A stretch of DNA of 64,000 bases, from the NCBI RefSeq assembly GCF_024267675.1, contig NZ_JALDYX010000013.1:1-64000 (forward strand). Direction: 5' to 3'. Within the stretch, counting starts at the first letter, position 1, and each line of letters begins with the position of its first letter. Of this stretch, positions 36,415 to 46,380 are shown piece after piece. This DNA comes from Marinobacterium sedimentorum. Its GTDB lineage: Bacteria; Pseudomonadota; Gammaproteobacteria; Pseudomonadales; Balneatricaceae. The notes below the pieces were generated by a model. The model was given only the letters and a program-made list of their open reading frames with translations. It did not search any database and was not told where the DNA came from. A program made the translations under genes and the position numbers.

Positions 36415-38223
36415 GTGATCGAGAAGCTTAGAAACATTGCCATCATCGCGCACGTTGACCACGGTAAAACCACACTGGTCGACAAGTTGCTGCAGCAGTC
36501 CGGCACCCTGGGCCGTCGCGATGAAGGCGCTGAGCGCATCATGGACTCCAACGATCAGGAGCGTGAGCGCGGTATTACCATTCTGGCGAAAAACACCGCC
36601 ATTGAATGGAACGGTTACCGGATCAATATCGTCGACACCCCGGGGCACGCCGACTTCGGTGGCGAAGTGGAACGCGTTCTGTCCATGGTTGACTCCGTAC
36701 TGCTGCTGGTTGACGCCGTTGACGGCCCGATGCCACAGACGCGCTTTGTAACCCAGAAAGCTTTCGCCCAGGGCCTGCGCCCGATCGTGGTCATCAACAA
36801 GGTTGACCGCCCGGGCGCGCGCCCGGACTGGGTTGTAGATCAGGTCTTCGACCTGTTCGATAACCTGGGTGCCACCGACGAGCAGCTCGACTTCCCGATC
36901 GTGTACGCCTCTGCCCTCAACGGCATCGCGGGTCTTGAAGTCGATCAGATGGCCGAAGACATGACACCGCTGTTCGAAGCCGTGGTCGAGCACGTCAGCC
37001 CGCCGGATGTCGACATGGATGGCCCGCTGCAGATGCAGATCTCCGCACTGGACTACAACAGCTATGTTGGCGTCATCGGTGTCGGTCGCGTCAAGCGCGG
37101 CAGGATCGCCGTCAATGCCCAGGTCAAGGTTATCGACCACGAAGGCAAGGTCCGTAGCGGCAAGGTCCTCAAGATCATGGGTTACATGGGTCTGGAACGC
37201 GTTGAAGTGCCGCAGGCCAAGGCCGGCGACATCATCTGCATCACCGGCATCGATGGACTCAACATCTCCGATACCTTGTGCGATCCGTCCCAGGTAGAAG
37301 CCCTGCCGCCGCTGAGCGTCGACGAACCCACCGTTTCCATGACCTTCCAGGTCAACGATTCGCCGTTCGCAGGCCAGGACGGCAAGTTCGTCACCAGCCG
37401 CAACATCAAGGACCGCCTCGAGCGCGAACTGATTCACAACGTGGCACTGCGCGTTGAACAGGGCGAATCACCGGAGAAGTTCAAGGTCTCCGGTCGTGGT
37501 GAGCTGCATCTGTCGGTACTGATCGAAACCATGCGTCGCGAAGGCTTCGAGCTGGGTGTGTCCCGCCCCGAAGTTATCCAGAAGGTCGTCGACGGCAAGG
37601 TGGAAGAGCCGTACGAACTGGTCATGCTGGACGTTGAAGAGCAGCACCAGGGTTCGGTTATCGAAGAGCTGGGCAAGCGCAAGGGCGACATGACCAACAT
37701 GGAAGTGGATGGCAAGGGCCGCGTGCGCCTGACCTTCATGATTCCGTCCCGTGGTCTGATCGGCTTCCGCTCCATCTTCCTGACCATGACGTCCGGCACC
37801 GGCATCCTGACCTCGACCTTCGACCACTACGGTCCGATCAAGGAAGGCGAAGTCACCTCGCGCATGAACGGCGTACTGGTCACCATGGTCACCGGCAAGG
37901 CCCTGGGCTATGCCCTGTGGAACCTGCAGGAACGTGGCCGTCTGTGCATCGAGCCCAACACCGATGTCTACGAAGGCATGATCCTGGGCATCCACAGCCG
38001 TACCAACGATCTGGCCGTGAACCCGACCAAAGGCAAGCAGCTGACCAACGTTCGTGCCTCCGGCACCGACGAAAACATTCAGCTGACACCGGCGATCCGC
38101 TTCACTCTGGAGCAGGCGCTGGACTTCATCGAAGACGACGAGCTGGTGGAAGTGACTCCCAAAGGCCTGCGTATTCGCAAGAAGCTGCTGAAAGAAAACG
38201 AGCGCAAGCGCAACAAGAAGTAA
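36415..38223 (+). CDS. typA: Ribosome-associated GTPase TypA/BipA
   Basis: A 602-residue translational GTPase that acts in late 50S assembly and stress responses. G1 is [11 protein letters not shown]2 lies in the RGITI segment, G3 is DTPGHADF and G4 is NKVDR; EF-G-like domains and the BipA-specific C-terminus follow (GLRIRKKLL at the end). The start is GTG with GAAGGTAAG upstream. Divergent from glnA, as in many gammaproteobacteria. Confidence 0.97.
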   Translation: MIEKLRNIAIIAHVDHGKTTLVDKLLQQSGTLGRRDEGAERIMDSNDQERERGITILAKNTAIEWNGYRINIVDTPGHADFGGEVERVLSMVDSVLLLVDAVDGPMPQTRFVTQKAFAQGLRPIVVINKVDRPGARPDWVVDQVFDLFDNLGATDEQLDFPIVYASALNGIAGLEVDQMAEDMTPLFEAVVEHVSPPDVDMDGPLQMQISALDYNSYVGVIGVGRVKRGRIAVNAQVKVIDHEGKVRSGKVLKIMGYMGLERVEVPQAKAGDIICITGIDGLNISDTLCDPSQVEALPPLSVDEPTVSMTFQVNDSPFAGQDGKFVTSRNIKDRLERELIHNVALRVEQGESPEKFKVSGRGELHLSVLIETMRREGFELGVSRPEVIQKVVDGKVEEPYELVMLDVEEQHQGSVIEELGKRKGDMTNMEVDGKGRVRLTFMIPSRGLIGFRSIFLTMTSGTGILTSTFDHYGPIKEGEVTSRMNGVLVTMVTGKALGYALWNLQERGRLCIEPNTDVYEGMILGIHSRTNDLAVNPTKGKQLTNVRASGTDENIQLTPAIRFTLEQALDFIEDDELVEVTPKGLRIRKKLLKENERKRNKK

Positions 38224-38258
38224 GCTGCCTTCGCTGCAACAGCAGCGACCGTTGCTAC

Positions 38259-38291
38259 AAAAAAGGAGTGCCGCAAGGCGCTCCTTTTTTT
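38259..38291 (+). terminator. Terminator of typA
   Basis: AAAAAAGGAGTGCC and GGCGCTCCTTTTTTT pair around GCAA, 36 bp after the stop. Confidence 0.93.
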
Positions 38292-38321
38292 ATGCTGTCA
38301 TTGCGCTGCCGGATTGATGCT

Positions 38322-39173
38322 CTACTTAACGCACTGCGTTCTATAAACATTTGGCGTAAGGCCAACCACTTTTTTGAAGGCCATATTGAAGTAATTGGAA
38401 TTGTCATATCCAACCCGGGTCGCGACTTCGGTTACGCTCAGGTCCGTATTGATCAGGAGTGACTGGGCTTCGCCTATGCGCCGTCTGATCAGGTACTGGA
38501 TGGGCGAGCAGCCAACGGCATGCTTGAACTTGTGCGCCAGGTAGTAGTGGCTGATGCGCAAATCCTGCGCCATGGATTTCAAATCGATGGTTTCGCGGTA
38601 GTGCTCGTCGATGTAGTTTTTGACCTGCTGGCCGATATCGAAGCGTTGCACCTGGGTGGCGGTTTCATTGTCACGGCTCAGGCTGACGATCAGGACGATC
38701 AATGCCTGCAGCAGCTGGTTGCAAAACTCGGCCGCGTATCGGTGTTCCGAGCTGACCCGGGTATAGAGCATCTGCAACAGCTGGTCGAACTCCGGGTAAA
38801 GTTCGCCACTTTGCAGCACAACGCGTTCGTCGGGCTGCGTCAGGGTGTTCCTGGGCAGGCCCCTGAGCTTCAGGTTTTTGAAGGCGCAGCAGTAGACGCT
38901 CATGTCGGCATAGGGCGTGGCGGACTCGTCACGCAGCACGCCGCTGTTATAGATAAGGACATCGCCTTTGTGAGTCTGGTACAGGCGCCCATCGATAATG
39001 TGGGAGCCGCTGCCCTCGCGGATAAACACGATCTCGATACAATCCTCGTGCCGGTGCATAGCACGCGGAAGCCGGGTATGGCTGGCGTCGGCTTCGCACA
39101 TGTACATCAGCTCGGCCCGTCTTTCGATCTCCAGCCGGCTGAGGGATTTCCGGTTTACGAACCGCTGCATCAT
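38322..39173 (-). CDS. AraC-family transcriptional regulator
   Basis: A 283-residue regulator. The N-terminal half has the cupin sensor pattern (MHRHEDCIEIVFIREGSGSH, then GDVLIYNSGVLRDE). The C-terminal 100 residues carry two helix-turn-helices (LKSMAQDLRISHYYLAHKFK and VTEVATRVGYDNSNYFNMAFKK). The start at 39173 has GGAGACAGG upstream; longer in-frame extension is proline-rich and implausible. It neighbours a decayed sugar locus and may have controlled it and the epimerase/MFS pair. Confidence 0.88.
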   Translation of the reverse strand: MMQRFVNRKSLSRLEIERRAELMYMCEADASHTRLPRAMHRHEDCIEIVFIREGSGSHIIDGRLYQTHKGDVLIYNSGVLRDESATPYADMSVYCCAFKNLKLRGLPRNTLTQPDERVVLQSGELYPEFDQLLQMLYTRVSSEHRYAAEFCNQLLQALIVLIVSLSRDNETATQVQRFDIGQQVKNYIDEHYRETIDLKSMAQDLRISHYYLAHKFKHAVGCSPIQYLIRRRIGEAQSLLINTDLSVTEVATRVGYDNSNYFNMAFKKVVGLTPNVYRTQCVK

Positions 39174-39339
39174 ATGGCCTGTCTCCGCAATGCCAGGGCT
39201 GAAGGTCATGGCCGGGGACGCTGCCGGCGCAGGCGGTGGTGCTATGCCGCCTGCACTCAGGCTCGCAGAGCCCCGGGGGTGACGCAACTGTGCTGTGCTC
39301 AGGTCCATACGGACCGGCAACGCCCTATGCGGCAGGACA

Positions 39340-40278
39340 TTATGCGTAGTCGATCCAGGCGGCCCCCAGTTCGGCGGAACGCACACCGTTCTCGACCCAG
39401 CGCACGCCCTCGCATCCGGCGTCGATATCCGGAATGCCCAGCGTGCGGGCTATCGTCTTGTCGCCCTTGTCCATGGCCTCCATGGCCAGGGCAAAACGGT
39501 AATACAGATTGGACCAGGCCTCGAACAGGCCTTCGGGATGGCCGCCGCCGATACGGTCGTCCTCCAGCGCGTCGGGATGAAGGTAATCCATGCCCCGCTC
39601 CAGCACCTGCACCGGCCTTCCCTGCACTTCGTACCTCAGCTGGTTGGGCTGCTCGTCCCACCACTCCAGGCTGGCCTTGGAGCCGATAACCCGGATTTTC
39701 TGACCGTGCATGGAACCGGCATTGACGGCCGATGCCCAGAGCGTGCCGATCGCCCCGCCTTCGTACTCCATCACGACATAGGCGTTGTCTTCCAGCGGCG
39801 CCCGGCTCTTGACGAAGCTCTGCCGGCTGCACATCAGCCGGCTGATTTTCAGCTCGGGCAGCATCACTTCACACAAATCCACCACACCCTGGCCGATGGG
39901 GCACATGACCCCCTGGGCACAGGCGGCGAAGAAGTCGATGGGGTGCTGCATGACCTCGGTGTACACCGACGGCTCGATGTCCTTGAAATGCAGGTAGTCG
40001 ATGCGATCCTGGTGCTCGCGAATCCATTCGACCGGATCCATTTTCGAGTAGTACAGGTGCCCGGTATCCAGGCATAGGTCCGCGACTTCGTACGGAATGT
40101 CGGCCAGCAGCCTGAGAGTTTCGTCCGCGAACTCGATATAGCCACCGGCATGGGGGTGCACCACGGCGCGGATGCCGTACTCGTCACGGGCCAGTTCGGC
40201 AATGGCGCGGATATGACCCATGGTTTGAGCCCAGCGCTGTGGGCTCAGGCGCGGCGCTTCGTCGGGATGACCGGCCAC
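39340..40278 (-). pseudogene. Chimera of a sugar isomerase and a Gfo/Idh/MocA C-terminal domain
   Basis: A 312-codon frame from GTG. Residues 1-130 are the middle part of an IolE-like sugar phosphate isomerase/epimerase TIM barrel (VHPHAGGYIEFADE, LCLDTGHLYY, YLHFKD, GVMCPIGQG). At about residue 131 the sequence switches to the C-terminal half of a Gfo/Idh/MocA oxidoreductase (VVDLCEVMLPELKISRL, GGAIGTLWASAVNAGS, KIRVIGSKASLEWW). The NAD-binding half is absent, as are the last strands of the barrel. The two parents are typically separate, adjacent genes of inositol or sugar catabolism, so an in-frame deletion fused them. Likely inactive, though long and free of stops. Confidence 0.75.
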
Positions 40279-40454
40279 CAGACTGCGCTCACCGTCTCGA
40301 TATCCAGCGGCAGGTAGCCATAGGGGCCCAGCTCAAGGCCCTTGTAACCGGCGGCGGCCGCTTCATCGAGCACCTTTTCCCAGGGCGGCAGATAGGGATT
40401 CCTGGGGTCGTCGACGCCCCAGCAGCAGGGTGCACTGGAAATTTTTATACTCAT
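40245..40454 (-). pseudogene. N-terminal fragment of the same sugar isomerase
   Basis: A 69-codon fragment beginning MSIKISSAPCCWGVDD, with a GAGGCACGATA ribosome site, that matches the start of IolE-like isomerases through GLELGPYGYLPLDIETVS. It then runs out of frame into the sequence that continues as AGHPDEAPR in the overlapping frame. About 70 codons of the barrel appear to be missing at the joint. With the frame at 39340-40278 it represents one gene that has lost an internal block and its reading frame. Confidence 0.75.
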
Positions 40455-40920
40455 TATCGTGCCTCGGAAGGGGTAAACATGATGTCTGCACAGATGCGAC
40501 AGGTTGCAACAACAGTCCGGATTCGCTGAATAAACCTGGCGTGAAGCAGCTACCCTATGTCGCTTGAACAACCCATATTTAACCAAACCAGGCGCCCTGC
40601 TGCCTTTGTATTCTTGTTCTCTCTTACCCTGAAATCGGGCCATCAAAAAGCAGGTTAAAAGCCCCCGTCCAGAGTAAAAATTTATAAATATCATTTCACT
40701 TTCAATAAACTAGAAACATAGAAAACGACCGGCTGATTAGGTCGGCCAGATAGATTGCACTCAATTCAGCGCTTGATCTATTTCGTTATACCGCACAAAA
40801 CTTCACTTTCTTGCTATGCACAATTCGCCAGCCACTATTGAGCCTTGGGCGGTGGCCACTCGAAAGCAGCCCGGCGCACCTATACTCGTGGGTGTCGTAC
40901 CTAAGCTATTACGAGACACC
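40455..40920. other. Divergent intergenic region before the epimerase gene
   Basis: No gene; the segment 40660-40760 is AT-rich and probably holds the divergent promoters. No clear operator recognised. Confidence 0.4.
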
Positions 40921-42147
40921 ATGCAAAATCAGAGCTTCCATACAGCACCCTCCGTTGAAGGTGACTTTCGTTCACGCCGCTTTCTGCAAACGCATATCCA
41001 CGAGATCATGGGCTTCTATCACCCGCAGTGCATCGATAACGACCTGGGCGGGTTTTACCAGGCCTACCGCGACGACGGCAGCATTTACGATACCCAGAGC
41101 CGTCATCTGGTCAGCAGCACCCGCATGATTTTCAACTATGCGATGGCCGCCATCGAGTTCGAGGAGCCCGAGTATCTGGATGCGGTGCGCCATGGCCTCG
41201 CCTTTGTGCGGGAAAAGCACCTGAATCCGGTCACCGGCGGGTACCGCTGGGTGCTCAACGGTGAAACTACGGCAGATGACACTAATCACTGCTATGGCCT
41301 GGCCTTCGTGCTGCTGGCCTACGCCAGTGCTCTGAAAGCCGGCATCCAGGAGGCCGCCCCCTGGATCGAAGAGACCTTCGTGCTGATGGAGCAGCACTTC
41401 TGGGATGCCGAATACGGCCTGTATCGCGACGAGATCAGCGCCGACTGGAACACCGTTGCGCCCTATCGCGGCCAGAATGCCAATATGCACAGCTGCGAAG
41501 CCATGATCGCCGCCTTCGAGGCGACGCAGGACTCCAGATACCTCGAACGCGCCCTGACCCTGGCGCAGAATATCTGTCAGCGCCAGGCATCGCTGGCCGA
41601 TGGTCTGATCTGGGAGCACTACGATGCCAGCTGGCAGGTCGACTGGAACTACAACAGGGAAGATCCCAAAAACCTTTACCGCCCCTGGGGCTTCCAGCCC
41701 GGCCACCTCACCGAGTGGGCCAAGCTGCTGCTGATGCTCGAGCGTCACCAGCCGGCAGACTGGCTGCTGCCCTGCGCCCGGCGGCTGTTCGATGTGGCGC
41801 TGGCCACCGCCTGGGATCAAGCGCGCGGTGGTATCTACTACGGCTTTGCCCCCGATGGCAGCATCTGCGATGACGACAAGTACTTCTGGGTACAGGCCGA
41901 ATCCATGGCCGCCGCCGCCCTGCTGGCCGACCGTACCGGTGACGCCAGCTACTGGCGCTGGTACGAACGCCTGTGGGACTACAGCTGGCAGCACATGATC
42001 GATCACCGCCACGGCGCCTGGTACCGCCTGCTGGATGCCGACAATCAGCGCCATGACGATATCAAGAGCCCGCCCGGCGGCAAGTGCGACTACCACAGCA
42101 TGGGCGCCTGCCATGAGGTACTGCGCTGCAGCCATCTGAAGGACTGA
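40921..42147 (+). CDS. AGE-family sugar epimerase/isomerase
   Basis: A 408-residue (alpha/alpha)6-barrel protein of the N-acylglucosamine 2-epimerase family, which includes mannose and sulphoquinovose isomerases. RLVSSTRMIFNYAMA-like HLVSSTRMIFNYAMAA, NANMHSCEAMIAAFEAT and YRPWGFQPGHLTEWAKLL are family blocks with the catalytic histidines. The ATG at 40921 has ACGAGACACC upstream and matches the family start; an upstream ATG at 40816 would add an unrelated 35 residues. It is divergent from the broken isomerase and followed by an MFS transporter. A ketose-aldose interconversion is likely; the substrate is open. Confidence 0.88.
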   Translation: MQNQSFHTAPSVEGDFRSRRFLQTHIHEIMGFYHPQCIDNDLGGFYQAYRDDGSIYDTQSRHLVSSTRMIFNYAMAAIEFEEPEYLDAVRHGLAFVREKHLNPVTGGYRWVLNGETTADDTNHCYGLAFVLLAYASALKAGIQEAAPWIEETFVLMEQHFWDAEYGLYRDEISADWNTVAPYRGQNANMHSCEAMIAAFEATQDSRYLERALTLAQNICQRQASLADGLIWEHYDASWQVDWNYNREDPKNLYRPWGFQPGHLTEWAKLLLMLERHQPADWLLPCARRLFDVALATAWDQARGGIYYGFAPDGSICDDDKYFWVQAESMAAAALLADRTGDASYWRWYERLWDYSWQHMIDHRHGAWYRLLDADNQRHDDIKSPPGGKCDYHSMGACHEVLRCSHLKD

Positions 42148-42264
42148 GCGACTCCGCTTTAATTTGCGAGGGTACAGCGGCACTGAGGGCTACGCTCACC
42201 AGGGGTTCTCGCGTATCGTAGAGGGCTGTCTGGCGGGTGTTCAGCGTCGAAAAGGATTAAACCC

Positions 42265-43854
42265 ATGCAGCAAAAGCTTCTGTACCGTATCAGCCCCATT
42301 CTGTTCGCCATCACCGCCTACGCCGCCAGCCTTAACCTGTTCTTCGTGCTGTTGCCCATTCGCATGAATGACCAGGGCATAGCCACCTCGGAAATCGGCA
42401 TCGCCATGAGTATGTATGCCGCCGGCGCCGTACTGGCGGGGCTTTTCGCCTCACGGGCGGTGCACCGGGTCGGGCATATTCGCGCCTTCGCCAGCATGGC
42501 CGCGACCCTGGCCATCATCGCGGTTGCCCACAGTTACCTGACCAATATCTGGCTCACCGGACTGCTGCGCCTGCTAGCCGGTTTCAGCTTTGTAACCGGC
42601 TTTATTACATTGGAAAGCTGGCTCAACGTGCTGAGCGACAGTACCAACCGCGGCAAGATTTTCAGCATCTATCAGATCTGCATCGCCCTGGGTTTTGGCA
42701 GCGCGCCCTTTCTGCTGAACCTGTCGGTTGACAGCGACCCGCGCCTGTTCGGCGTCATCAGCATATTCCTGTGCATTTCACTGATCATCATGTCCATGAG
42801 TCGCATTCCGGTACCGGAAGCCACCGAGCGCGCCCGCGCCATGTCGCTCAAAACACTCTGGGCCTATTCCCCGTCCGGCACCCTGTCGAGCTTCTGTGCC
42901 GGCCTCATCAGCGCCGCCAGCGTGTCGCTGATCTCGCTCTATGCCTATGAGCGCGGCTTCACCGGCGTCTGGCTTTCCTTGATTCTGGGCTCCTATCAGC
43001 TCGGCGGCCTGCTAACCCAGTACCCCACCGGCTGGCTTGCCGACCGCTATGACAAACGCTCCGTGGCAGCCGGACTGATGGCCTTGGGAATCACCAGTAA
43101 CCTGCTGATTGTATTCGATTATTTTGTCGGTATGCCCACCGGACTGCTGGTGCTGGTGTTCCTCGCATCGGGTGGCTCCGGCGTGGCGCTGTTCCCGCTG
43201 GCGGTCACTCAGGTGTTCGATCACATCGACCTCAAAGACGCCATGCCGGCCACCAGCACGCTGCAGATCCTGCTGGGGATAGGTGGCGTCATAGGCCCGA
43301 TTGTCGCGGGCTTTCTCATGAGCGCCTTCGAGAGCATCTGGCTGTACTATTACCTGATCGCTGTCCATGCCGCCGTGATCATCTTCCTGCTGGTACGCAA
43401 GTTCTTTATCCGCACGGAGCGCCTGAGCGCCAGTGCGCCCTACCGGGTTACCACCCAGCCCACCTCGCTGGGCTCATCCAAACTCGACCCCGGTATCGAC
43501 TACAGCCTGGCCCAGATCGAAGAGCCGGCGCTCAAGCTGCTGCTGGTGGCACTGCGCCAGCAGCCCAGAGATCCGGCCGAACTGATTCGCGTCACCCTGG
43601 ATAACGCCGACCTGCAGCCCAGCGATGTCGCTACCAAGATGGTACTGACACTGCCCAAGCAATCGGGCCACCTGATGCGGCTGCTGGTCGAACTCTATCC
43701 AGAGCAGCGCCTCGAAATCACCCGCTCACTGCACGACCTGTTCTCGCTGCACAAGGAGCGCATCAACAGCCTGATCGAGGAAGGTCTGATCGCCGGTGCC
43801 AGCGAGGCCGAGACACTGGCGGTACGCAGCATTATTGAGCGTTGCAACGAATGA
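42265..43854 (+). CDS. MFS transporter (YcaD-like) with a soluble C-terminal extension
   Basis: A 529-residue protein. The first 385 residues form twelve membrane helices in MFS style, with the cytoplasmic motif GWLADRYDKRS between helices of the second half. About 140 soluble residues follow (from roughly 395), charged and helical; they are not part of the usual 380-residue YcaD family. The gene follows the epimerase by 117 bp. Substrate unknown; a sugar is possible from context. Confidence 0.8.
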   Translation: MQQKLLYRISPILFAITAYAASLNLFFVLLPIRMNDQGIATSEIGIAMSMYAAGAVLAGLFASRAVHRVGHIRAFASMAATLAIIAVAHSYLTNIWLTGLLRLLAGFSFVTGFITLESWLNVLSDSTNRGKIFSIYQICIALGFGSAPFLLNLSVDSDPRLFGVISIFLCISLIIMSMSRIPVPEATERARAMSLKTLWAYSPSGTLSSFCAGLISAASVSLISLYAYERGFTGVWLSLILGSYQLGGLLTQYPTGWLADRYDKRSVAAGLMALGITSNLLIVFDYFVGMPTGLLVLVFLASGGSGVALFPLAVTQVFDHIDLKDAMPATSTLQILLGIGGVIGPIVAGFLMSAFESIWLYYYLIAVHAAVIIFLLVRKFFIRTERLSASAPYRVTTQPTSLGSSKLDPGIDYSLAQIEEPALKLLLVALRQQPRDPAELIRVTLDNADLQPSDVATKMVLTLPKQSGHLMRLLVELYPEQRLEITRSLHDLFSLHKERINSLIEEGLIAGASEAETLAVRSIIERCNE

Positions 43855-43938
43855 CGCCGCCAGCCCCATGCAGGATAGGGCTGCCGGTCTTATACTTGAG
43901 CGACACCATCGCCCCTTGCTAGGTAAAAAGGCATCAGA

Positions 43939-44889
43939 ATGCGCACCCTGTATCCCGACTTTCCACCCCATGCAGAACACCGTCTGCAGGTAGACGAAAT
44001 CCACAATCTGTATGTGGAAGAGAGCGGCAATCCCCAGGGGATTCCAGTGCTGTTCGTGCACGGCGGGCCGGGGGGCGGCTGCAGTGCGTCCCAAAGGCGC
44101 TTCTTTGATCCCACCAAGTACCGCATCATTCTGTTCGACCAGCGCGGCTGCGGCCGCTCCAGGCCCCACGCCTCCCTTGAAGCCAACACCACCTGGCATC
44201 TGGTGGTCGACATGGAACAGATTCGCCAACACCTGGGCATCGATCGCTGGCTGCTGTTTGGCGGTTCCTGGGGATCTACTCTCAGCCTTGTTTATGCACA
44301 GACACACCCCGAAAGAGTGTGCGGCCTGATACTGCGCGGCATTTTTCTGTGCCGCGATCAGGATTTACAGTGGTTTTATCAGCGCGGCGCCAATGCCCTG
44401 TTCCCGGACTACTGGGCGCAGTTCGAGCAACCGATTCCGCCGGCAGAGCGCGGCGACATGCTGAAGGCCTATCACCGCCGACTGACCGCAGACAACGAAA
44501 TTGGCCGCTTGTCCGCCGCCAAGGCCTGGTCCATCTGGGAAGGCCGCTGCTCGACGCTGGACCCCAACAGCCAGGTTGTCGATCACTGCGGTGATCCGCA
44601 CGTTGCCCTGGCCATGGCCCGTATCGAGGCACATTACTTCGTCAATCAGGCTTTCCTTGAGCCCGACCAGATTCTGCGGGATGCCCACATAATCCGCGAT
44701 ATTCCCACCGTTATCGTGCAAGGCCGCTACGATGTGGTCTGCCCGCCGGAGCAGGCCCACGCCCTGCACAAGGCGCTGCCCCAGGCCGAACTGCACCTGG
44801 TGCGCGACGCCGGTCACTCGGCGTTCGAGCCCGGTATCATCAGCAACCTGGTGGAAGCCACCGACGACTTCGCCCGCAGCCTCGCTTGA
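43939..44889 (+). CDS. pip: Proline iminopeptidase
   Basis: A 316-residue alpha/beta hydrolase that removes N-terminal proline from peptides. HGGPGGG forms the oxyanion hole, the nucleophile is the Ser of GGSWGS, and GHSAFE near the C-terminus supplies the histidine. Length and the DQRGCGRSRPHASLEANTTW block match bacterial Pip. It precedes dtd, an arrangement also seen in Pseudomonas. Confidence 0.95.
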   Translation: MRTLYPDFPPHAEHRLQVDEIHNLYVEESGNPQGIPVLFVHGGPGGGCSASQRRFFDPTKYRIILFDQRGCGRSRPHASLEANTTWHLVVDMEQIRQHLGIDRWLLFGGSWGSTLSLVYAQTHPERVCGLILRGIFLCRDQDLQWFYQRGANALFPDYWAQFEQPIPPAERGDMLKAYHRRLTADNEIGRLSAAKAWSIWEGRCSTLDPNSQVVDHCGDPHVALAMARIEAHYFVNQAFLEPDQILRDAHIIRDIPTVIVQGRYDVVCPPEQAHALHKALPQAELHLVRDAGHSAFEPGIISNLVEATDDFARSLA

Positions 44890-44901
44890 GCGGAGCTGCC
44901 T

Positions 44902-44927
44902 GTGGGAGCTCACTCTGTGAGCGAATC
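44902..44927 (+). repeat. REP-like palindrome
   Basis: GTGGGAGCTCAC-TCT-GTGAGCGAATC; head GTGGGAGC and tail GCGAAT are shared with the inverted copy at 45120-45145. Confidence 0.6.
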
Positions 44928-44941
44928 ATTCGGGCACCCTC

Positions 44942-45104
44942 GCAGCCTGTAGGACTTAACACTGCTCTACTGCGGAAAAGCCGATTTTGGCCATTTTTTG
45001 AGCGTTTTATTGTTAAATAGAACCACTATTCGCCGCAAAATCTCTCAAAAACTGACTCAAAACGAACTTTCCCTCGCTACAACCGGTCAAGTCCGACAGG
45101 CTGC
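44942..45104. repeat. 163-bp inverted-repeat element, copy 2
   Basis: The ends are 16-bp inverted repeats with one mismatch (GCAGCCTGTAGGACTT at 44942-44957 and AAGTCCGACAGGCTGC at 45089-45104). The centre carries the complement of the GGCGAATAGTGGTTCTATT core of copy 1. Its reverse complement aligns with copy 1 along the whole length. Confidence 0.75.
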
Positions 45105-45119
45105 TGGCGGTACCGAAGC

Positions 45120-45145
45120 CATTCGCCCGGAGACCGGGCTCCCAC
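45120..45145 (-). repeat. REP-like palindrome, inverted copy
   Basis: The minus strand reads GTGGGAGCCCGG-TCT-CCGGGCGAATG. With the copy at 44902-44927 it symmetrically brackets the 163-bp element. Confidence 0.6.
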
Positions 45146-45202
45146 TTGTTCTGGCACATCGGCACCCTTAGCATGCCCTATTTTTATTCCGGGATGACAA
45201 TA

Positions 45203-45640
45203 ATGAAGGCTTTGATACAGCGGGTCAGTCAGGCCCAGGTGATGGTGGGTGACGAATGCACCGGGCGCATAGGCGCCGGCATTCTGCTGCTGCTGGGCGT
45301 CGAGCGCAACGATGACCCGGCAGCGGCCGACAAATTGCTGAGCAAGGTACTGGGATATCGTATTTTCGGCGACGAAGACGGCAAGATGAACCTGAATTTG
45401 CCCCAGTCCGGTGGTGGCCTGCTGGTTGTATCCCAGTTCACCCTGGTGGCGGATACCCGCAAGGGTCTGCGCCCCGGTTTTTCCTCCGGCGCCAGCCCTG
45501 CACTGGGCGAGCAGCTGTACGATTACTTTGTACAGCAGGCGCGTCAGCGCCACCCCGAGGTGGCCTGCGGCCGCTTTGGTGCAGACATGAAGGTCACACT
45601 GACCAACGATGGCCCCGTCACCTTCCTGCTTGAAAGTTAA
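45203..45640 (+). CDS. dtd: D-aminoacyl-tRNA deacylase
   Basis: A 145-residue homodimeric proofreading enzyme that hydrolyses D-amino acids from t[16 protein letters not shown] is the family start, [16 protein letters not shown] holds the SQFTL motif, and [11 protein letters not shown] carries the Gly-cis-Pro motif. The ATG at 45203 matches the family; upstream ATGs do not. Confidence 0.96.
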   Translation: MKALIQRVSQAQVMVGDECTGRIGAGILLLLGVERNDDPAAADKLLSKVLGYRIFGDEDGKMNLNLPQSGGGLLVVSQFTLVADTRKGLRPGFSSGASPALGEQLYDYFVQQARQRHPEVACGRFGADMKVTLTNDGPVTFLLES

Positions 45641-45650
45641 ACCTGCGCTT

Positions 45651-46337
45651 TTAATCCGCCGCCGACACCGAGCGCAGCGCCGCCAGGCCCGCTTCCTTGA
45701 TATACAACTTGCAGCCGGTCTTGCTGGCCGGGCGGTGCTTGGCCCCGGCCGGCAGACGCAACCAGTCATGGCACTGATAGTCACTCTGGTCGTCGTTAAA
45801 ACTGCCTTCGATCACCAGTATTTCAACGCCGCCGGGATAGACGCGTGGCGCCAGCAGAGTGTCCGGGCTCCAGCGCTCCAGCCGCATGGTTTCGGCATAA
45901 TCTTGCTCCTTATACAGCATCTTGAACTCCACGCCAGCCTCCCTCGGCTGCCAGTCGAGCGCCTTGGTGATGACCGAAAAATGGTGCCGAGATCCTGCGT
46001 ACTGCCGTAATTTGACGAACAGCAGGCAACCCTCCTTCGATGAGGGCGCATGCTCAAAGCCCGCCGGGCTGAGCAGGTAGCTGCCCGCGGGCCAGTCGCC
46101 TTCCTGGTCGGTAAAGACGCCCTCCAGCACCAGGATTTCTTCCCCATCCGGATGGGAGTGCAGCGGAAATTCTGCCCCCGCGGGATAACGCACCAGGGAT
46201 GTCACCTCTCCGCCCTCGGCCGTACCCACCAGATGCAGCCGCTTGCGCAGTACTTCGCCCCCGGGGCTTGGCAGCCAGGGCTCCGCGTCTGTGTGGATAT
46301 GGACACGCCGGGCCATATCGCCATTGACTGCTATCAT
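45651..46337 (-). CDS. Bicupin protein (ChrR-like cupin domains)
   Basis: A 228-residue protein with two cupin domains. The first has HSHPDGEEILVLEG (metal ligands H, H, E) and the closing AGFEHAPS; the second has YPGGVEILVIEG and LPAGAKHRPAS with fewer metal ligands. Similar domains end ChrR anti-sigma factors, but there is no zinc-binding anti-sigma domain here. GAGGGTGCGAAC precedes the ATG. Function unknown, possibly a small enzyme or sensor. Confidence 0.8.
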   Translation of the reverse strand: MIAVNGDMARRVHIHTDAEPWLPSPGGEVLRKRLHLVGTAEGGEVTSLVRYPAGAEFPLHSHPDGEEILVLEGVFTDQEGDWPAGSYLLSPAGFEHAPSSKEGCLLFVKLRQYAGSRHHFSVITKALDWQPREAGVEFKMLYKEQDYAETMRLERWSPDTLLAPRVYPGGVEILVIEGSFNDDQSDYQCHDWLRLPAGAKHRPASKTGCKLYIKEAGLAALRSVSAAD

Positions 46338-46380
46338 GTTCGCACCCTCATGTTATGAGCTCGTTGCCAAGGAGCCGCCT

